The notes: generated from the sequence alone by a model not told the origin. DNA of 23,620 nt from Stomatobaculum sp. (GCA_017449925.1 JAFSYO010000131.1:1-23620); one strand, 5' to 3'. Positions 7,838 to 16,085 are shown, counted from the stretch's first letter. Numbers and translations: made by a program.

Positions 7838-7846
7838 ATGTATACT
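7818..7846 (+). promoter_or_regulatory. Sigma-A-type promoter for ftsK-murE-murF-priA
   Basis: TTGCAA (7818-7823), a 17-base spacer and TATACT (7841-7846) give a good sigma-A match (4 of 6 and 5 of 6). The -35 box covers the loop and the start of the 3' arm of the terminator hairpin. Predicted transcription start is about 7853, followed within a few bases by a stable leader hairpin. Confidence 0.7.
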
Positions 7847-7858
7847 AAAGTGATGCAC

Positions 7859-7878
7859 AAGTCCCGCAAACGGGACTT
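7859..7878 (+). other. Leader hairpin before ftsK
   Basis: AAGTCCCG (7859-7866) and CGGGACTT (7871-7878) form a perfect 8-bp stem with a CAAA loop. It lies at the predicted 5' end of the mRNA, 13 bases upstream of the GGAGG at 7892-7896. No T tract follows. A 5'-terminal stem like this can protect mRNA from decay; a dyad operator is the alternative. Confidence 0.55.
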
Positions 7879-7903
7879 GAAAAGAATTATCGGAGGCGGT
7901 GTT

Positions 7904-10900
7904 TTGGCATCAAAATCTAGCGGCAGCAAAAGAAAAAAGAATACCGGGACCCGCAGCAGCGCCGCAGGAAGCACCAGGAAGCGGCAGGCTGCGAAAATTG
8001 AGAAGAGGACATCCGGGAACAGCGAAATGATATTCAGCGCCGAGGCGGCGGTGGTCTTCTTTTTTGCGCTCTCAATCCTTCTGTTCCTCAGCAATTTCGG
8101 CCTCTGCGGCACGGTCGGCGCGTTTCTGAAGAAGCTGCAGACAGGTCTTTTCGGAGTCACGGGTTATCTTCTTCCGCTGTTCATCGCGGCGGCGGGAGTG
8201 TTCGGGATCGCGAACCAGGACGATCCCCGGGCCCTCGTCAAGATCCCTGCGGCATTCTTCCTCCTCGTAGCGGCAGGTTCCCTCATCCATCTTTTCGCCG
8301 GCCCTGCGCCGGAGAAGGCTGCAGGGGCGAAGGAGCTGTATGAGGCAGGGAGCGGAGGCGGCCTTCTGGGAGGTTCCCTGTGCGGTTTTCTCCGATCGGC
8401 CTTCGGGTCCATCGGAGCCTTTCTTGTGCTTGCGGTTATTTTTATCCTGCTTCTGGTGGCCATCACCGAGCGGTCCTTTGTCAGCCTGGTGAAACGGGGA
8501 GGAAACAAGGCTTACCGTCAGGCCAGGGAGGATTTTGACCACTACCGTGAGGAACGGAGAGCCCGGGCCCTCCGCCGGATGGAGCAGAGGCAGCTGGAGG
8601 AAGAACAGAGGCAAAAGAACATCGATCTTGCGGCTACGGATCTCGCGATGCTTCCGCAGCAGGGACAGCCTGCGGGCCAGCCCTTTGCAGAGCCGGGGAT
8701 CGATGGGATGCAGGAGCCGGTTTTCCGTGAGTCCCCGGTGCCCGTCTTCAGCGGGACACAGGTACCTGACTATGGCGGATTCCAGAAGCCGGATTACAGC
8801 GGTGCCCCGGAACCTGATTTCGGAAGTGCTGCGGAAGGTTATTTCGACGCCCCGCAGCAGCCGGGTTATGATGGAATCCAGGAGAGCGGCGAGGAGGAGT
8901 ATCCTGTTGCGGCCGGCACAGATTTCCCGGAATTAAAGATAGAGCCGGCACGCAAGACCGAGACGAGGCGCGAGATCGAACTGGAGGACCCGGAGCTTCT
9001 GGAAGCTTTCCGGAAGGCGGACGAGGCGCTGGCCAGGAACCGCCGGCAGAGACAGGAGAGTGCTCCGGCAGCGCCGGTCTTTACAATGCCGGAGCTGAAA
9101 CCGATGCCGGAGCTGAAACCAGTGTCCGTGCCGGATCCGCTGGCGGACGTCCAGGGACTTTCCATTCCGAAACCCCTGGAAATAAAGGAACCTTCGGAAA
9201 TAAAAGACCCGTCTGTACAGGAACTGTACGAGCCGGAACCGGCTCCTGCTGCAGGGGCTCCCTCCACGGTGAGCTTCAGCGACGACTATGGGGACGAGTA
9301 TCTTGCATTCCGGCATGACGCTTCTGCAGATGTGGACGACGGCAATCCTTATACAGACGACGAGGAACCGGAGATGCCCTCCGCGGAGGAGATGGCCGCA
9401 GCCGGGAGACTGGCCGCCCAGAAGCGTTCCGCCGCTGAAGCTGTGGCCGAGGAGACGGCACGGGAAACAGGGCCGGACCGCAGGGTAGTCACGTCCTCAG
9501 GGAAAGTCATCAAAGGAGAGTTCGAACGGACCAGGGAGCGAATGGACAAAGCCCGGGCTGAGACCGAAGCCGGAGAAGTGAAAGCCGCGGCGGAAGCATC
9601 GGCTGCGGCGGCGGAAGCCATGCCGGCATACCGCTATCCGCCGGTGGACCTGCTTGAAAAGGGCAAGGTCAATCCGCTGGCGGGTTCCCAGGAGGAGTAC
9701 CGGAAGACCGCGATGAAGCTGCAGCAGACGCTGCACAATTTCGGAGTGGATGTGACGGTGACCAACATTTCCTGCGGCCCCGTGGTCACGCGGTATGAGC
9801 TGCTGCCGGCCCAGGGGGTCAAGGTGAGCAAGATCGTGGGCTTGTCGGATGACATCAAGCTGTCCCTTGCGGCAGCGGATATCCGCATCGAGGCGCCGGT
9901 GCCCGGCAAGTCAGTAGTCGGGATAGAGGTCCCGAACAGGGAGACCAACACCGTTTACCTGCGGGAGCTGTTCGAGAGCCCGCAGTTCACAGAAAGCCGC
10001 GCGAAGCTTGCCTTCGCGGTGGGAAAAGACATCGGCGGACAGGCAGTGGTGACGGATATCTCGAAGATGCCGCACCTTCTGATCGCCGGAGCCACCGGTT
10101 CCGGAAAGTCCGTCTGCATCAATACGCTGATCATGAGCATCCTGTTCCGGTATGATCCGAAGGATGTAAAGCTGATCATGGTGGACCCGAAGGTCGTGGA
10201 ACTTTCTGTCTACAACGGGATCCCGCATCTCCTGATCCCTGTGGTCACGGATCCGAAGAAGGCCGCCGGCGCCCTGAACTGGGCAGTGGCGGAGATGACG
10301 GACCGCTATAAAAAGTTCGAGAAGACCGGAGTCAGGAACCTGAAGGGCTACAACGACAAGATCATGAAGGCAAGAGAGGACGGGACTGTTCCCGAGGAGG
10401 AGCTCCCGGCCCTGCTGCCGCAGATCGTCATCATCATCGACGAGCTGGCTGATCTGATGATGGTGGCCAAAGGAGAGGTGGAGGAATCCATCTGCCGTCT
10501 GGCGCAGCTGGCAAGAGCTGCGGGACTGCATCTGGTCATCGCGACCCAGAGACCTTCCGTCAACGTCATCACCGGCCTCATCAAGGCGAACATTCCTTCC
10601 AGGATCGCTTTTGCGGTCTCTTCCGGCGTGGATTCCAGGACCATCCTGGACAGCTACGGAGCAGAGAAGCTCCTGGGCAAGGGCGACATGCTGTTCTCGC
10701 CCCAGGGCGCGCCGCGTCCCATGCGTGTCCAGGGCGCCTTCGTCTCGGACGGGGATGTCCAGAAGGTGGTGGACTACATCAGGGAAGAAGGATTTGAACT
10801 GACCTACAGCAAGGAGATCGCGGACCAGATCGTCCGCGGGACAGATACCGCGGCGGCCGATACAGGCTCCTCGAGAGACGAGCTCTTTGCCAACGCGGGA

Positions 10901-11098
10901 CGCTTTATTATCGATAAGAAAAAGGCCTCCATCGGCAACCTGCAGCGTATGTTCAAGATCGGCTTCAACAGGGCTGCGAGGATCATGGACCAGCTGAGCG
11001 AAGCGGGAGTCGTGGGCGAAGAGCAGGGCACCAAGCCGAGGGAGATCCTGATGACGGCGGAACAGTTCGAGGAGCTGCTCCGGCAGACACAAAAATAA
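7904..11098 (+). CDS. ftsK: FtsK/SpoIIIE-family DNA translocase
   Basis: Membrane-anchored DNA pump that moves chromosomal DNA through closing septa at division or sporulation. A basic N terminus precedes four hydrophobic segments (about residues 48-68, 82-102, 110-132, 167-187), then a long Pro/Glu/Ala-rich linker to about 580 with short repeats. The motor follows: Walker A GATGSGKS (Lys735), Walker B IIIDEL (Asp846-Glu847), and ATQRPSVNVITGLIKANIPS. The C-terminal gamma winged helix (KASIGNLQRMFKIGFNRAA) reads KOPS/SRS-type DNA signals in relatives. I chose TTG 7904: GGAGG is 7 bases upstream and the open frame before it holds the promoter and leader hairpin. The product is 1064 aa, longer than Bacillus SpoIIIE because of the linker. 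Sequence cannot separate FtsK from SpoIIIE. Confidence 0.94.
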   Translation: MASKSSGSKRKKNTGTRSSAAGSTRKRQAAKIEKRTSGNSEMIFSAEAAVVFFFALSILLFLSNFGLCGTVGAFLKKLQTGLFGVTGYLLPLFIAAAGVFGIANQDDPRALVKIPAAFFLLVAAGSLIHLFAGPAPEKAAGAKELYEAGSGGGLLGGSLCGFLRSAFGSIGAFLVLAVIFILLLVAITERSFVSLVKRGGNKAYRQAREDFDHYREERRARALRRMEQRQLEEEQRQKNIDLAATDLAMLPQQGQPAGQPFAEPGIDGMQEPVFRESPVPVFSGTQVPDYGGFQKPDYSGAPEPDFGSAAEGYFDAPQQPGYDGIQESGEEEYPVAAGTDFPELKIEPARKTETRREIELEDPELLEAFRKADEALARNRRQRQESAPAAPVFTMPELKPMPELKPVSVPDPLADVQGLSIPKPLEIKEPSEIKDPSVQELYEPEPAPAAGAPSTVSFSDDYGDEYLAFRHDASADVDDGNPYTDDEEPEMPSAEEMAAAGRLAAQKRSAAEAVAEETARETGPDRRVVTSSGKVIKGEFERTRERMDKARAETEAGEVKAAAEASAAAAEAMPAYRYPPVDLLEKGKVNPLAGSQEEYRKTAMKLQQTLHNFGVDVTVTNISCGPVVTRYELLPAQGVKVSKIVGLSDDIKLSLAAADIRIEAPVPGKSVVGIEVPNRETNTVYLRELFESPQFTESRAKLAFAVGKDIGGQAVVTDISKMPHLLIAGATGSGKSVCINTLIMSILFRYDPKDVKLIMVDPKVVELSVYNGIPHLLIPVVTDPKKAAGALNWAVAEMTDRYKKFEKTGVRNLKGYNDKIMKAREDGTVPEEELPALLPQIVIIIDELADLMMVAKGEVEESICRLAQLARAAGLHLVIATQRPSVNVITGLIKANIPSRIAFAVSSGVDSRTILDSYGAEKLLGKGDMLFSPQGAPRPMRVQGAFVSDGDVQKVVDYIREEGFELTYSKEIADQIVRGTDTAAADTGSSRDELFANAGRFIIDKKKASIGNLQRMFKIGFNRAARIMDQLSEAGVVGEEQGTKPREILMTAEQFEELLRQTQK
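9086..9121 (+). repeat. 18-bp tandem repeat in the FtsK linker
   Basis: Two adjacent 18-bp copies (9086-9103 and 9104-9121, differing at the last base) encode MPELKP twice. Nearby the linker also repeats EIK-P and PDY/PDF-type units at the protein level. In-frame repeats suit a flexible linker that varies by slippage. Confidence 0.75.
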
Positions 11099-11114
11099 TA
11101 AACGGAGAGAAGTC

Positions 11115-12611
11115 ATGAAACTGATCGAAAAAGCGGCTTCAAAAGGATTTCGTTTTACATTGCTCCAGGGAGATCAGGGGGTGGATGTCAGCGACCTCTG
11201 CTATGATTCCAGAAAGGCGGGGGAGGGAAGCCTCTTCGTCTGCATGAAGGGGGCGAACTTTGATTCCCACGGGATCATCGGGGAATTAAAAGAAAAGGGC
11301 GTGAAGGCAGTCGCAGTGGACCGGGACTGCTCTTTCCCCGAGGGCATCACCGTGATCCGGACGGAGGATTCCAGGGAAGCCCTGGCCGAGCTTTCCGCGG
11401 CATGGTTTGATTTCCCCGCGGAGAAGCTTCTCACGGTGGGCGTCACCGGCACCAAGGGAAAGACCACGACGACCCACATGCTGAAGGAGATCCTGGAGAA
11501 AAGCGGGAAAAAGACCGGACTGATCGGCACCAACGGCATCACCGTCGGGAAGGTCCACACGCCCACAAAGAACACGACGCCGGAATCCTTTGAGATCCAG
11601 AGGGCCTTTGCCGACATGGTGAAGGAGGGCTGCGGCGCCGCTGTGATGGAGGTCTCCAGCCAGGGGCTCATGCTCCACCGGACCGGGGGCATCCTGTTCG
11701 ACATCGGTATTTTTACCAACATCTCTCCGGACCACATCGGCCCCAACGAGCACGGGAGCTTCGAGGAGTACCTGGGATGGAAGAAATCATTGTTCTCCCA
11801 GTGCAGGACCGCACTGATCAGCGCGGACGATGAACACTCGGAGGAAGTTAAAACCGCGGCTGCGGGATGCGGCAGGGTCTGCACCTTCAGCACCTGCAAA
11901 GACGCGGATTTCACAGCCTCCGATCTACGATATGTCACGGAGAAGGGTTTCGTGGGCCTTACTTTTACCTTCCGGGGACCGGGAGAAACGGCCGGGGAGA
12001 CCAGGACGATCCCGGAGGTGCGGGTTGGCATGCCGGGTCATTTTAACGAGGACAACGCTCTGGCGGCACTTTCCGCCGCGGCTCTTCTCGGCGCGGAGGA
12101 CGAGGTGCTGAGGACGGGGCTGGAAAAGGTCCGGGTGAACGGCAGGATGGAGATCCTGCTCACCCATCCCTTTACTGTCCTGGTGGATTACGCCCACAAT
12201 GCTGTCAGCATGGAAAGCCTGCTGGACACCCTGCGGGAGTACGATCCGAAGCGGCTGGTGGTGGTTTTCGGATGCGGCGGAAACCGCGCAAAGGACCGGA
12301 GATACTCCATGGGAGAGATCGCCGGAAAGAAGGCGGATCTTTCCATCGTCACGGAGGACAACTCCCGGTTCGAGAAGGTGGAAGATATCATCGCGGACAT
12401 CCTGAGTTATCTGAAACCAACGGGCGGAGTATACATCACGATCCCGGACCGGCGGGAAGCCATCTTCCATGCGATCCGGGAGGCTGAGCCCGGGGACATG
12501 ATCGCGGTGATCGGGAAAGGACATGAGGATTACCAGGAGATCAACGGCGTCAGGACACATTTCCTGGACCGGGAGGTCGCGGAAGAGGCGATCGCTGCCC
12601 GGGGACTCTGA
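11115..12611 (+). CDS. murE: UDP-MurNAc-tripeptide synthetase (MurE), probably meso-diaminopimelate-adding
   Basis: Adds the third amino acid to UDP-MurNAc-L-Ala-D-Glu in the cytoplasm. The N-terminal UDP-binding domain is followed by the ATP loop GVTGTKGKTTTT (Lys116), TTPESFEIQ, and EVSSQGLMLHR. YAHN follows, then FGCGGNRAKDRR and a C-terminal GKGHEDYQE. The amino-acid specificity motif reads DNSR (415-418). It keeps the Arg found in diaminopimelate-using enzymes (DNPR), but the Pro is Ser, so meso-DAP is likely but not certain. The 498-aa length is normal. ATG 11115 follows GGAGAG; the gap to ftsK is 16 bases, so one transcript is likely. Confidence 0.95.
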   Translation: MKLIEKAASKGFRFTLLQGDQGVDVSDLCYDSRKAGEGSLFVCMKGANFDSHGIIGELKEKGVKAVAVDRDCSFPEGITVIRTEDSREALAELSAAWFDFPAEKLLTVGVTGTKGKTTTTHMLKEILEKSGKKTGLIGTNGITVGKVHTPTKNTTPESFEIQRAFADMVKEGCGAAVMEVSSQGLMLHRTGGILFDIGIFTNISPDHIGPNEHGSFEEYLGWKKSLFSQCRTALISADDEHSEEVKTAAAGCGRVCTFSTCKDADFTASDLRYVTEKGFVGLTFTFRGPGETAGETRTIPEVRVGMPGHFNEDNALAALSAAALLGAEDEVLRTGLEKVRVNGRMEILLTHPFTVLVDYAHNAVSMESLLDTLREYDPKRLVVVFGCGGNRAKDRRYSMGEIAGKKADLSIVTEDNSRFEKVEDIIADILSYLKPTGGVYITIPDRREAIFHAIREAEPGDMIAVIGKGHEDYQEINGVRTHFLDREVAEEAIAARGL

Positions 12612-12627
12612 ACGCTTTGATTTTGAT

Positions 12628-12639
12628 GCACACGTGTGC
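12628..12639 (+). promoter_or_regulatory. 12-bp perfect palindrome between murE and murF
   Basis: GCACACGTGTGC is a perfect dyad in the 53-base murE-murF gap. It sits between TTGATT (12617-12622) and TAAAAC (12643-12648), which are 20 bases apart. It could be an operator, a small mRNA hairpin, or chance. Confidence 0.35.
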
Positions 12640-12664
12640 GGGTAAAACATACGGAGGAGAAAGT

Positions 12665-14071
12665 ATGAGAGAAATGACGATCGCGGAGATCTGTTCCGCC
12701 TGCGGAGGCACGCTGCTCTCCGGAGATGCCGAGACCAGGGTGACCTATTTCAGCATTGATTCCCGCGATGTTCCGGAGGGGACCTTCTTTGTCCCGCTGA
12801 TCGGAGAGCGCGTGGACGCCCACAAATTCCTGGGGGACGTGCGGGAGAAAGGTGCCCTGGGCGCCTTTACCTCGGAAGGGAATCCCTTCGCCGGGGAGGC
12901 CGGAGACACCGGGAAAAAGGAGATGGCACTGATCGCGGTGCCGGATACCGTGAAGGCCCTGCAGGATGTCGGCGCCCTGGTGCGGGAACAGCTTCAGATC
13001 CCGATCGCGGCGGTCACAGGAAGCGTGGGCAAGACCACGACCCGGGAGCTTACGGCGGCGGCTTTCTCCGCGAAATACCGCACCTTTAAGACGCCGAATA
13101 ACAACAACGGACAGCTGGGTGTGCCGCTTACCATGATGAAGATCGGCGAAGAGGACCAGTTCGCCGTCATCGAGATGGGAATGAGTATTCCCGGAGAAAT
13201 GACAAAGATCAGCAAAGTCGCGAGGCCTGACGCGGTGGTGTTTACCAACGTGGGGGACGCCCACATAGAGCAGCTGGGAAGCAGGGAGAACATCCTCCGG
13301 GAGAAGCTCCACATTCAGGATTACATGCCGGAGGGATCCGTGATGTTCCTGAACGGGGACGATCCGCTCCTCCGGAACTGCACCCTGCGGGAAGGTTTCC
13401 GGAAGGTCCTTTACGGAACCACGCCGGACTGCGATTTCTATGCGGAGGATATCCGGCTGGAGAACGGCTGCGCCCTCTTTACGGCGGTGACGCCGGAGGG
13501 AAAAGTCCCCGTAGCCCTTGGAGTCTACGGAGAGCACCAGGTGCTGAACGCCATGGCGGCCCTGACCGCTGCGGTATGGTTCGGCGCCGACCCGAAGAAA
13601 GCCGCGGAGAAGATGGGAGAGTTCCGGGGCTACAAGCATCGTCAGCAGATTATTGTGAACAACGGTCTGGTGATCGTGGACGACAGCTACAACGCGAGTC
13701 CTGTTTCCATGAAGGCCGGACTCGGGATCCTGAAATCCCTCACCCCGGCAGGAAGAAAGATCGCGGTGCTGGGAGATATGAAGGAGCTGGGAGAGGCAGC
13801 GGAAGAAATGCACCGGGAAGTCGGGACGTTTCTTGCGGAGCAGAATGCTGCAGACTGGCTGTTCGTCCTGGGCCCCCTCGGGAAGCAGCTGGCGGAGGGA
13901 GCCAGGAAGGCAGGTTTCCCCGGGGACAGCATCCTTTGCTTCACGGACCGGGAAGAGCTGGGAAAAGAACTGGAGCGTTTCGCCAAAGAGGGCGACGCGA
14001 TACTCTTCAAGGCCTCCAACAGCATGAAGCTTTTTGAACTGGCTGACAGAATGGGCGGAAATGCAAAGTAA
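12665..14071 (+). CDS. murF: UDP-MurNAc-tripeptide--D-alanyl-D-alanine ligase
   Basis: Last cytoplasmic peptide-adding step: joins D-Ala-D-Ala to UDP-MurNAc-tripeptide using ATP, giving the pentapeptide precursor. Mur ligase signatures are VTGSVGKTTTRE (Lys123), TPNNNNGQLGVPL, EMGMSIPGEM, FTNVGDAHIE and a late VIVDDSYNASPVSM. The 468-aa length is normal. ATG 12665 has GGAGGAG at 12653-12659; an open frame back to TTG 12617 would include the palindrome and ribosome site and is rejected. mraY, often between murE and murF, is absent. The last 11 bases overlap priA. Its D-Ala-D-Ala substrate depends on the alanine racemase upstream. Confidence 0.95.
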   Translation: MREMTIAEICSACGGTLLSGDAETRVTYFSIDSRDVPEGTFFVPLIGERVDAHKFLGDVREKGALGAFTSEGNPFAGEAGDTGKKEMALIAVPDTVKALQDVGALVREQLQIPIAAVTGSVGKTTTRELTAAAFSAKYRTFKTPNNNNGQLGVPLTMMKIGEEDQFAVIEMGMSIPGEMTKISKVARPDAVVFTNVGDAHIEQLGSRENILREKLHIQDYMPEGSVMFLNGDDPLLRNCTLREGFRKVLYGTTPDCDFYAEDIRLENGCALFTAVTPEGKVPVALGVYGEHQVLNAMAALTAAVWFGADPKKAAEKMGEFRGYKHRQQIIVNNGLVIVDDSYNASPVSMKAGLGILKSLTPAGRKIAVLGDMKELGEAAEEMHREVGTFLAEQNAADWLFVLGPLGKQLAEGARKAGFPGDSILCFTDREELGKELERFAKEGDAILFKASNSMKLFELADRMGGNAK

Positions 14072-16067
14072 TTATGCCGATGTAATTCTTGATATCACAC
14101 ACGCGAATGTGGATCGGCCCTTCACCTACGCAGTCCCGGAGGGGCTGAAGGACAAGATCCGGCCGGGAATGCCGGTGAAGCTCCCCTTCGGTAACGGGAA
14201 CCGGGTGAGGACGGGTTATGTGATCGCGCTGCATGAGACAAAGCCGGAGGTCCCCTGGGAGATCAAAACGATCCTGGGACCGGCGGAAAAACAGGTTAGC
14301 GCGGAAGCGTCCCTGGTCTCCCTGGCGCTTTGGATGCACGAGCATTACGGCTGCATGCTGAGCCAGGCGCTGAAGACAGTCATGCCGGTGAAAAGCCGGG
14401 TGAAAAAGAGAAAGACCGGCGGAACAGCTGCTTCGGAAGGAACTATGGCAACAGCAGCGCCGCCGCTGAATGAAGAGCAGCAGGAGGCGGTCCGGCAGTT
14501 CAGGGAGGATCTGGAGGCAGGGCGCAGAAGCACCTTCCTTTTGTTCGGCATCACCGGCAGCGGGAAGACCGAGGTCTACGCGGAGATGATCCGGGAGGTC
14601 CTCGCGCAAGGGCGACAGGCCATTCTCCTGATCCCGGAGATCTCTCTGACGTTCCAGACGGTGCGCCGTCTGGAAGGTATTTTCGGGGAGAGAGTCGCCA
14701 TCATCCACTCCAGACTGACCGGAGGAGAGCGGTATGAGCAGTTCCGCCGGGCTGCGGAGGGAGAGGCGGACATTATGATCGGTCCGCGCTCCGCTGTTTT
14801 CGCGCCATTCTCCAGACTGGGGCTGATCGTGGTGGATGAAGAGCACGACGGAGCTTATAAAAGCGATACCGTGCCGCGGTACGACACCAGAGAGGTGGCG
14901 GAGAAGCGGGCGGAAATCGCGGGAGCTTCTGTGGTTCTGGGCAGCGCCACGCCCTCCGTCTCCACCTGGGATAAAGTGGAACGGGGGCAGATCAGGCTGC
15001 TGCAGCTTAAGAACAGAGCGGTGCCGGGGGCCCGGACAGCCAGGGTCCATGTAGAGGACCTGAGGCAGGAGCTTCTTTTGGGGAACAGGTCTGTGTTCAG
15101 CAGGAAGCTCCGGGAGCTCATGGAGGACCGTTTGTCGCGGCAGGAACAGACCATCCTGTTCATGAACCGGAGGGGCTACTCCAATTTTGTGTCCTGCCGT
15201 TCCTGCGGGAATGCCATCCGCTGTCCCCACTGCGACGTCACGCTGACGCTGCATGCCGACGGGAATCTGGTGTGCCATTACTGCGGCTACCGGATCCGGC
15301 AGCCGGAGCACTGTCCGGACTGCGGTTCCCCCTTCATCGCCGGGTTCGGGACCGGGACCCAGAAACTGGAAGCAATGACGCGGAAGATGTTTCCTTCCGC
15401 GAGAGTTTTAAGAATGGATACGGACGCCGTATCTAAAAAGAACAGCGGGAGGGAGATCCTCGGCACCTTCGCCGAAGGCGGCGCGGATATTCTGATCGGA
15501 ACGCAGATGGTGGTCAAGGGACACGATTTTCCGAAGGTGACCCTGGTGGGCGTCATGGCCGCGGATACGGAACTGTACGTGTCAAGCTACACCAGTGCCG
15601 AGAGGACCTTCCAGCTCCTCACCCAGGCCGCGGGCCGCGCGGGAAGGGGAGAGCGTCCGGGAGATGTGGTCATCCAGACCTACCGGCCGGAACACTACGC
15701 TGTACGGGCAGCGGCAGCCCAGGATTTCGGACTGTTTGTCAGGAACGAGATGTCGTTCCGGGCGGCGGCGGGATATCCTCCGGCGATGCATCTGCTCACC
15801 CTGCAGCTTTCCTCCAAAGACGAACAGCTTCTCGAAAGGGCGGCCGAGATCGTCACAAGGTTACTGCTGAAAGAGGCTGCGCCGGCAAAAGCCCTGGTCA
15901 TCGGCCCGGTGAACGAAGCTGTATACAAAGTTCACGATTACTTCAGAAAAATAATATATTTAAAACACAGTTCCTATGATATACTTTTGACCATAAAAAA
16001 CAGGGCGGAAGCGCAGTGCGTAGGGAAATTCCCCGCAGGCGTGTCCGTGCTCTGCGATTTTACCTGA
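14061..16067 (+). CDS. priA: Primosomal protein N' (PriA) restart helicase, apparently lacking the winged-helix domain
   Basis: 3'-5' DNA helicase that reloads the replication machinery at stalled forks. The N-terminal 3'-DNA-binding domain (about 1-105) has DRPFTYAVPEGL and GYVIAL. The helicase has GITGSGKT (Lys169), VVDEEHDGAYKSD and GSATPS. Eight zinc-binding cysteines follow (CRSC, CPHC, CHYC, CPDC), then GTQMVVKGHDFP and QAAGRAGRG. The C-terminal domain is complete. A basic run (SRVKKRKTGG) and a short Ala-rich linker lead straight into LNEEQQEAV, leaving no room for the usual winged-helix domain. At 668 aa it is about 64 residues shorter than E. coli PriA. ATG 14061 overlaps murF by 11 bases; TTG 14034 is also in frame. 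Its last codons are AT-rich and hold a promoter-like site. Confidence 0.93.
   Translation: MQSNYADVILDITHANVDRPFTYAVPEGLKDKIRPGMPVKLPFGNGNRVRTGYVIALHETKPEVPWEIKTILGPAEKQVSAEASLVSLALWMHEHYGCMLSQALKTVMPVKSRVKKRKTGGTAASEGTMATAAPPLNEEQQEAVRQFREDLEAGRRSTFLLFGITGSGKTEVYAEMIREVLAQGRQAILLIPEISLTFQTVRRLEGIFGERVAIIHSRLTGGERYEQFRRAAEGEADIMIGPRSAVFAPFSRLGLIVVDEEHDGAYKSDTVPRYDTREVAEKRAEIAGASVVLGSATPSVSTWDKVERGQIRLLQLKNRAVPGARTARVHVEDLRQELLLGNRSVFSRKLRELMEDRLSRQEQTILFMNRRGYSNFVSCRSCGNAIRCPHCDVTLTLHADGNLVCHYCGYRIRQPEHCPDCGSPFIAGFGTGTQKLEAMTRKMFPSARVLRMDTDAVSKKNSGREILGTFAEGGADILIGTQMVVKGHDFPKVTLVGVMAADTELYVSSYTSAERTFQLLTQAAGRAGRGERPGDVVIQTYRPEHYAVRAAAAQDFGLFVRNEMSFRAAAGYPPAMHLLTLQLSSKDEQLLERAAEIVTRLLLKEAAPAKALVIGPVNEAVYKVHDYFRKIIYLKHSSYDILLTIKNRAEAQCVGKFPAGVSVLCDFT
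15977..15985 (+). promoter_or_regulatory. Extended -10 promoter candidate for def-fmt inside the end of priA
   Basis: TGATATACT fits an extended -10 (TGnTATAAT) with 5 of 6 in the hexamer. A weak -35 TTTAAA lies at 15959-15964 with a 15-base spacer. The surrounding AT-rich patch (about 15945-16000) stands out in GC-rich DNA. Predicted start is near 15992, about 94 bases before def. It would let def-fmt be expressed apart from ftsK-mur-priA. Confidence 0.45.
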
Positions 16068-16085
16068 AGAAAGGAGCGCTTTCAT

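Noticed and set aside
6178..8160. 660-codon open frame on the minus strand opposite the NlpC/P60 gene
   Set aside because: Its translation is His/Asp/Arg-rich without a recognisable domain and it lies antisense to a gene with a complete catalytic triad. Long antisense frames are expected in GC-rich coding DNA.
9911..11116. Long minus-strand open frame opposite ftsK
   Set aside because: Covers the FtsK motor motifs on the other strand; no domain and no ribosome site seen.
12530..15311. Long minus-strand open frames opposite murF and priA
   Set aside because: Shadow frames of well-recognised genes, with low-complexity His/Arg-rich translations.
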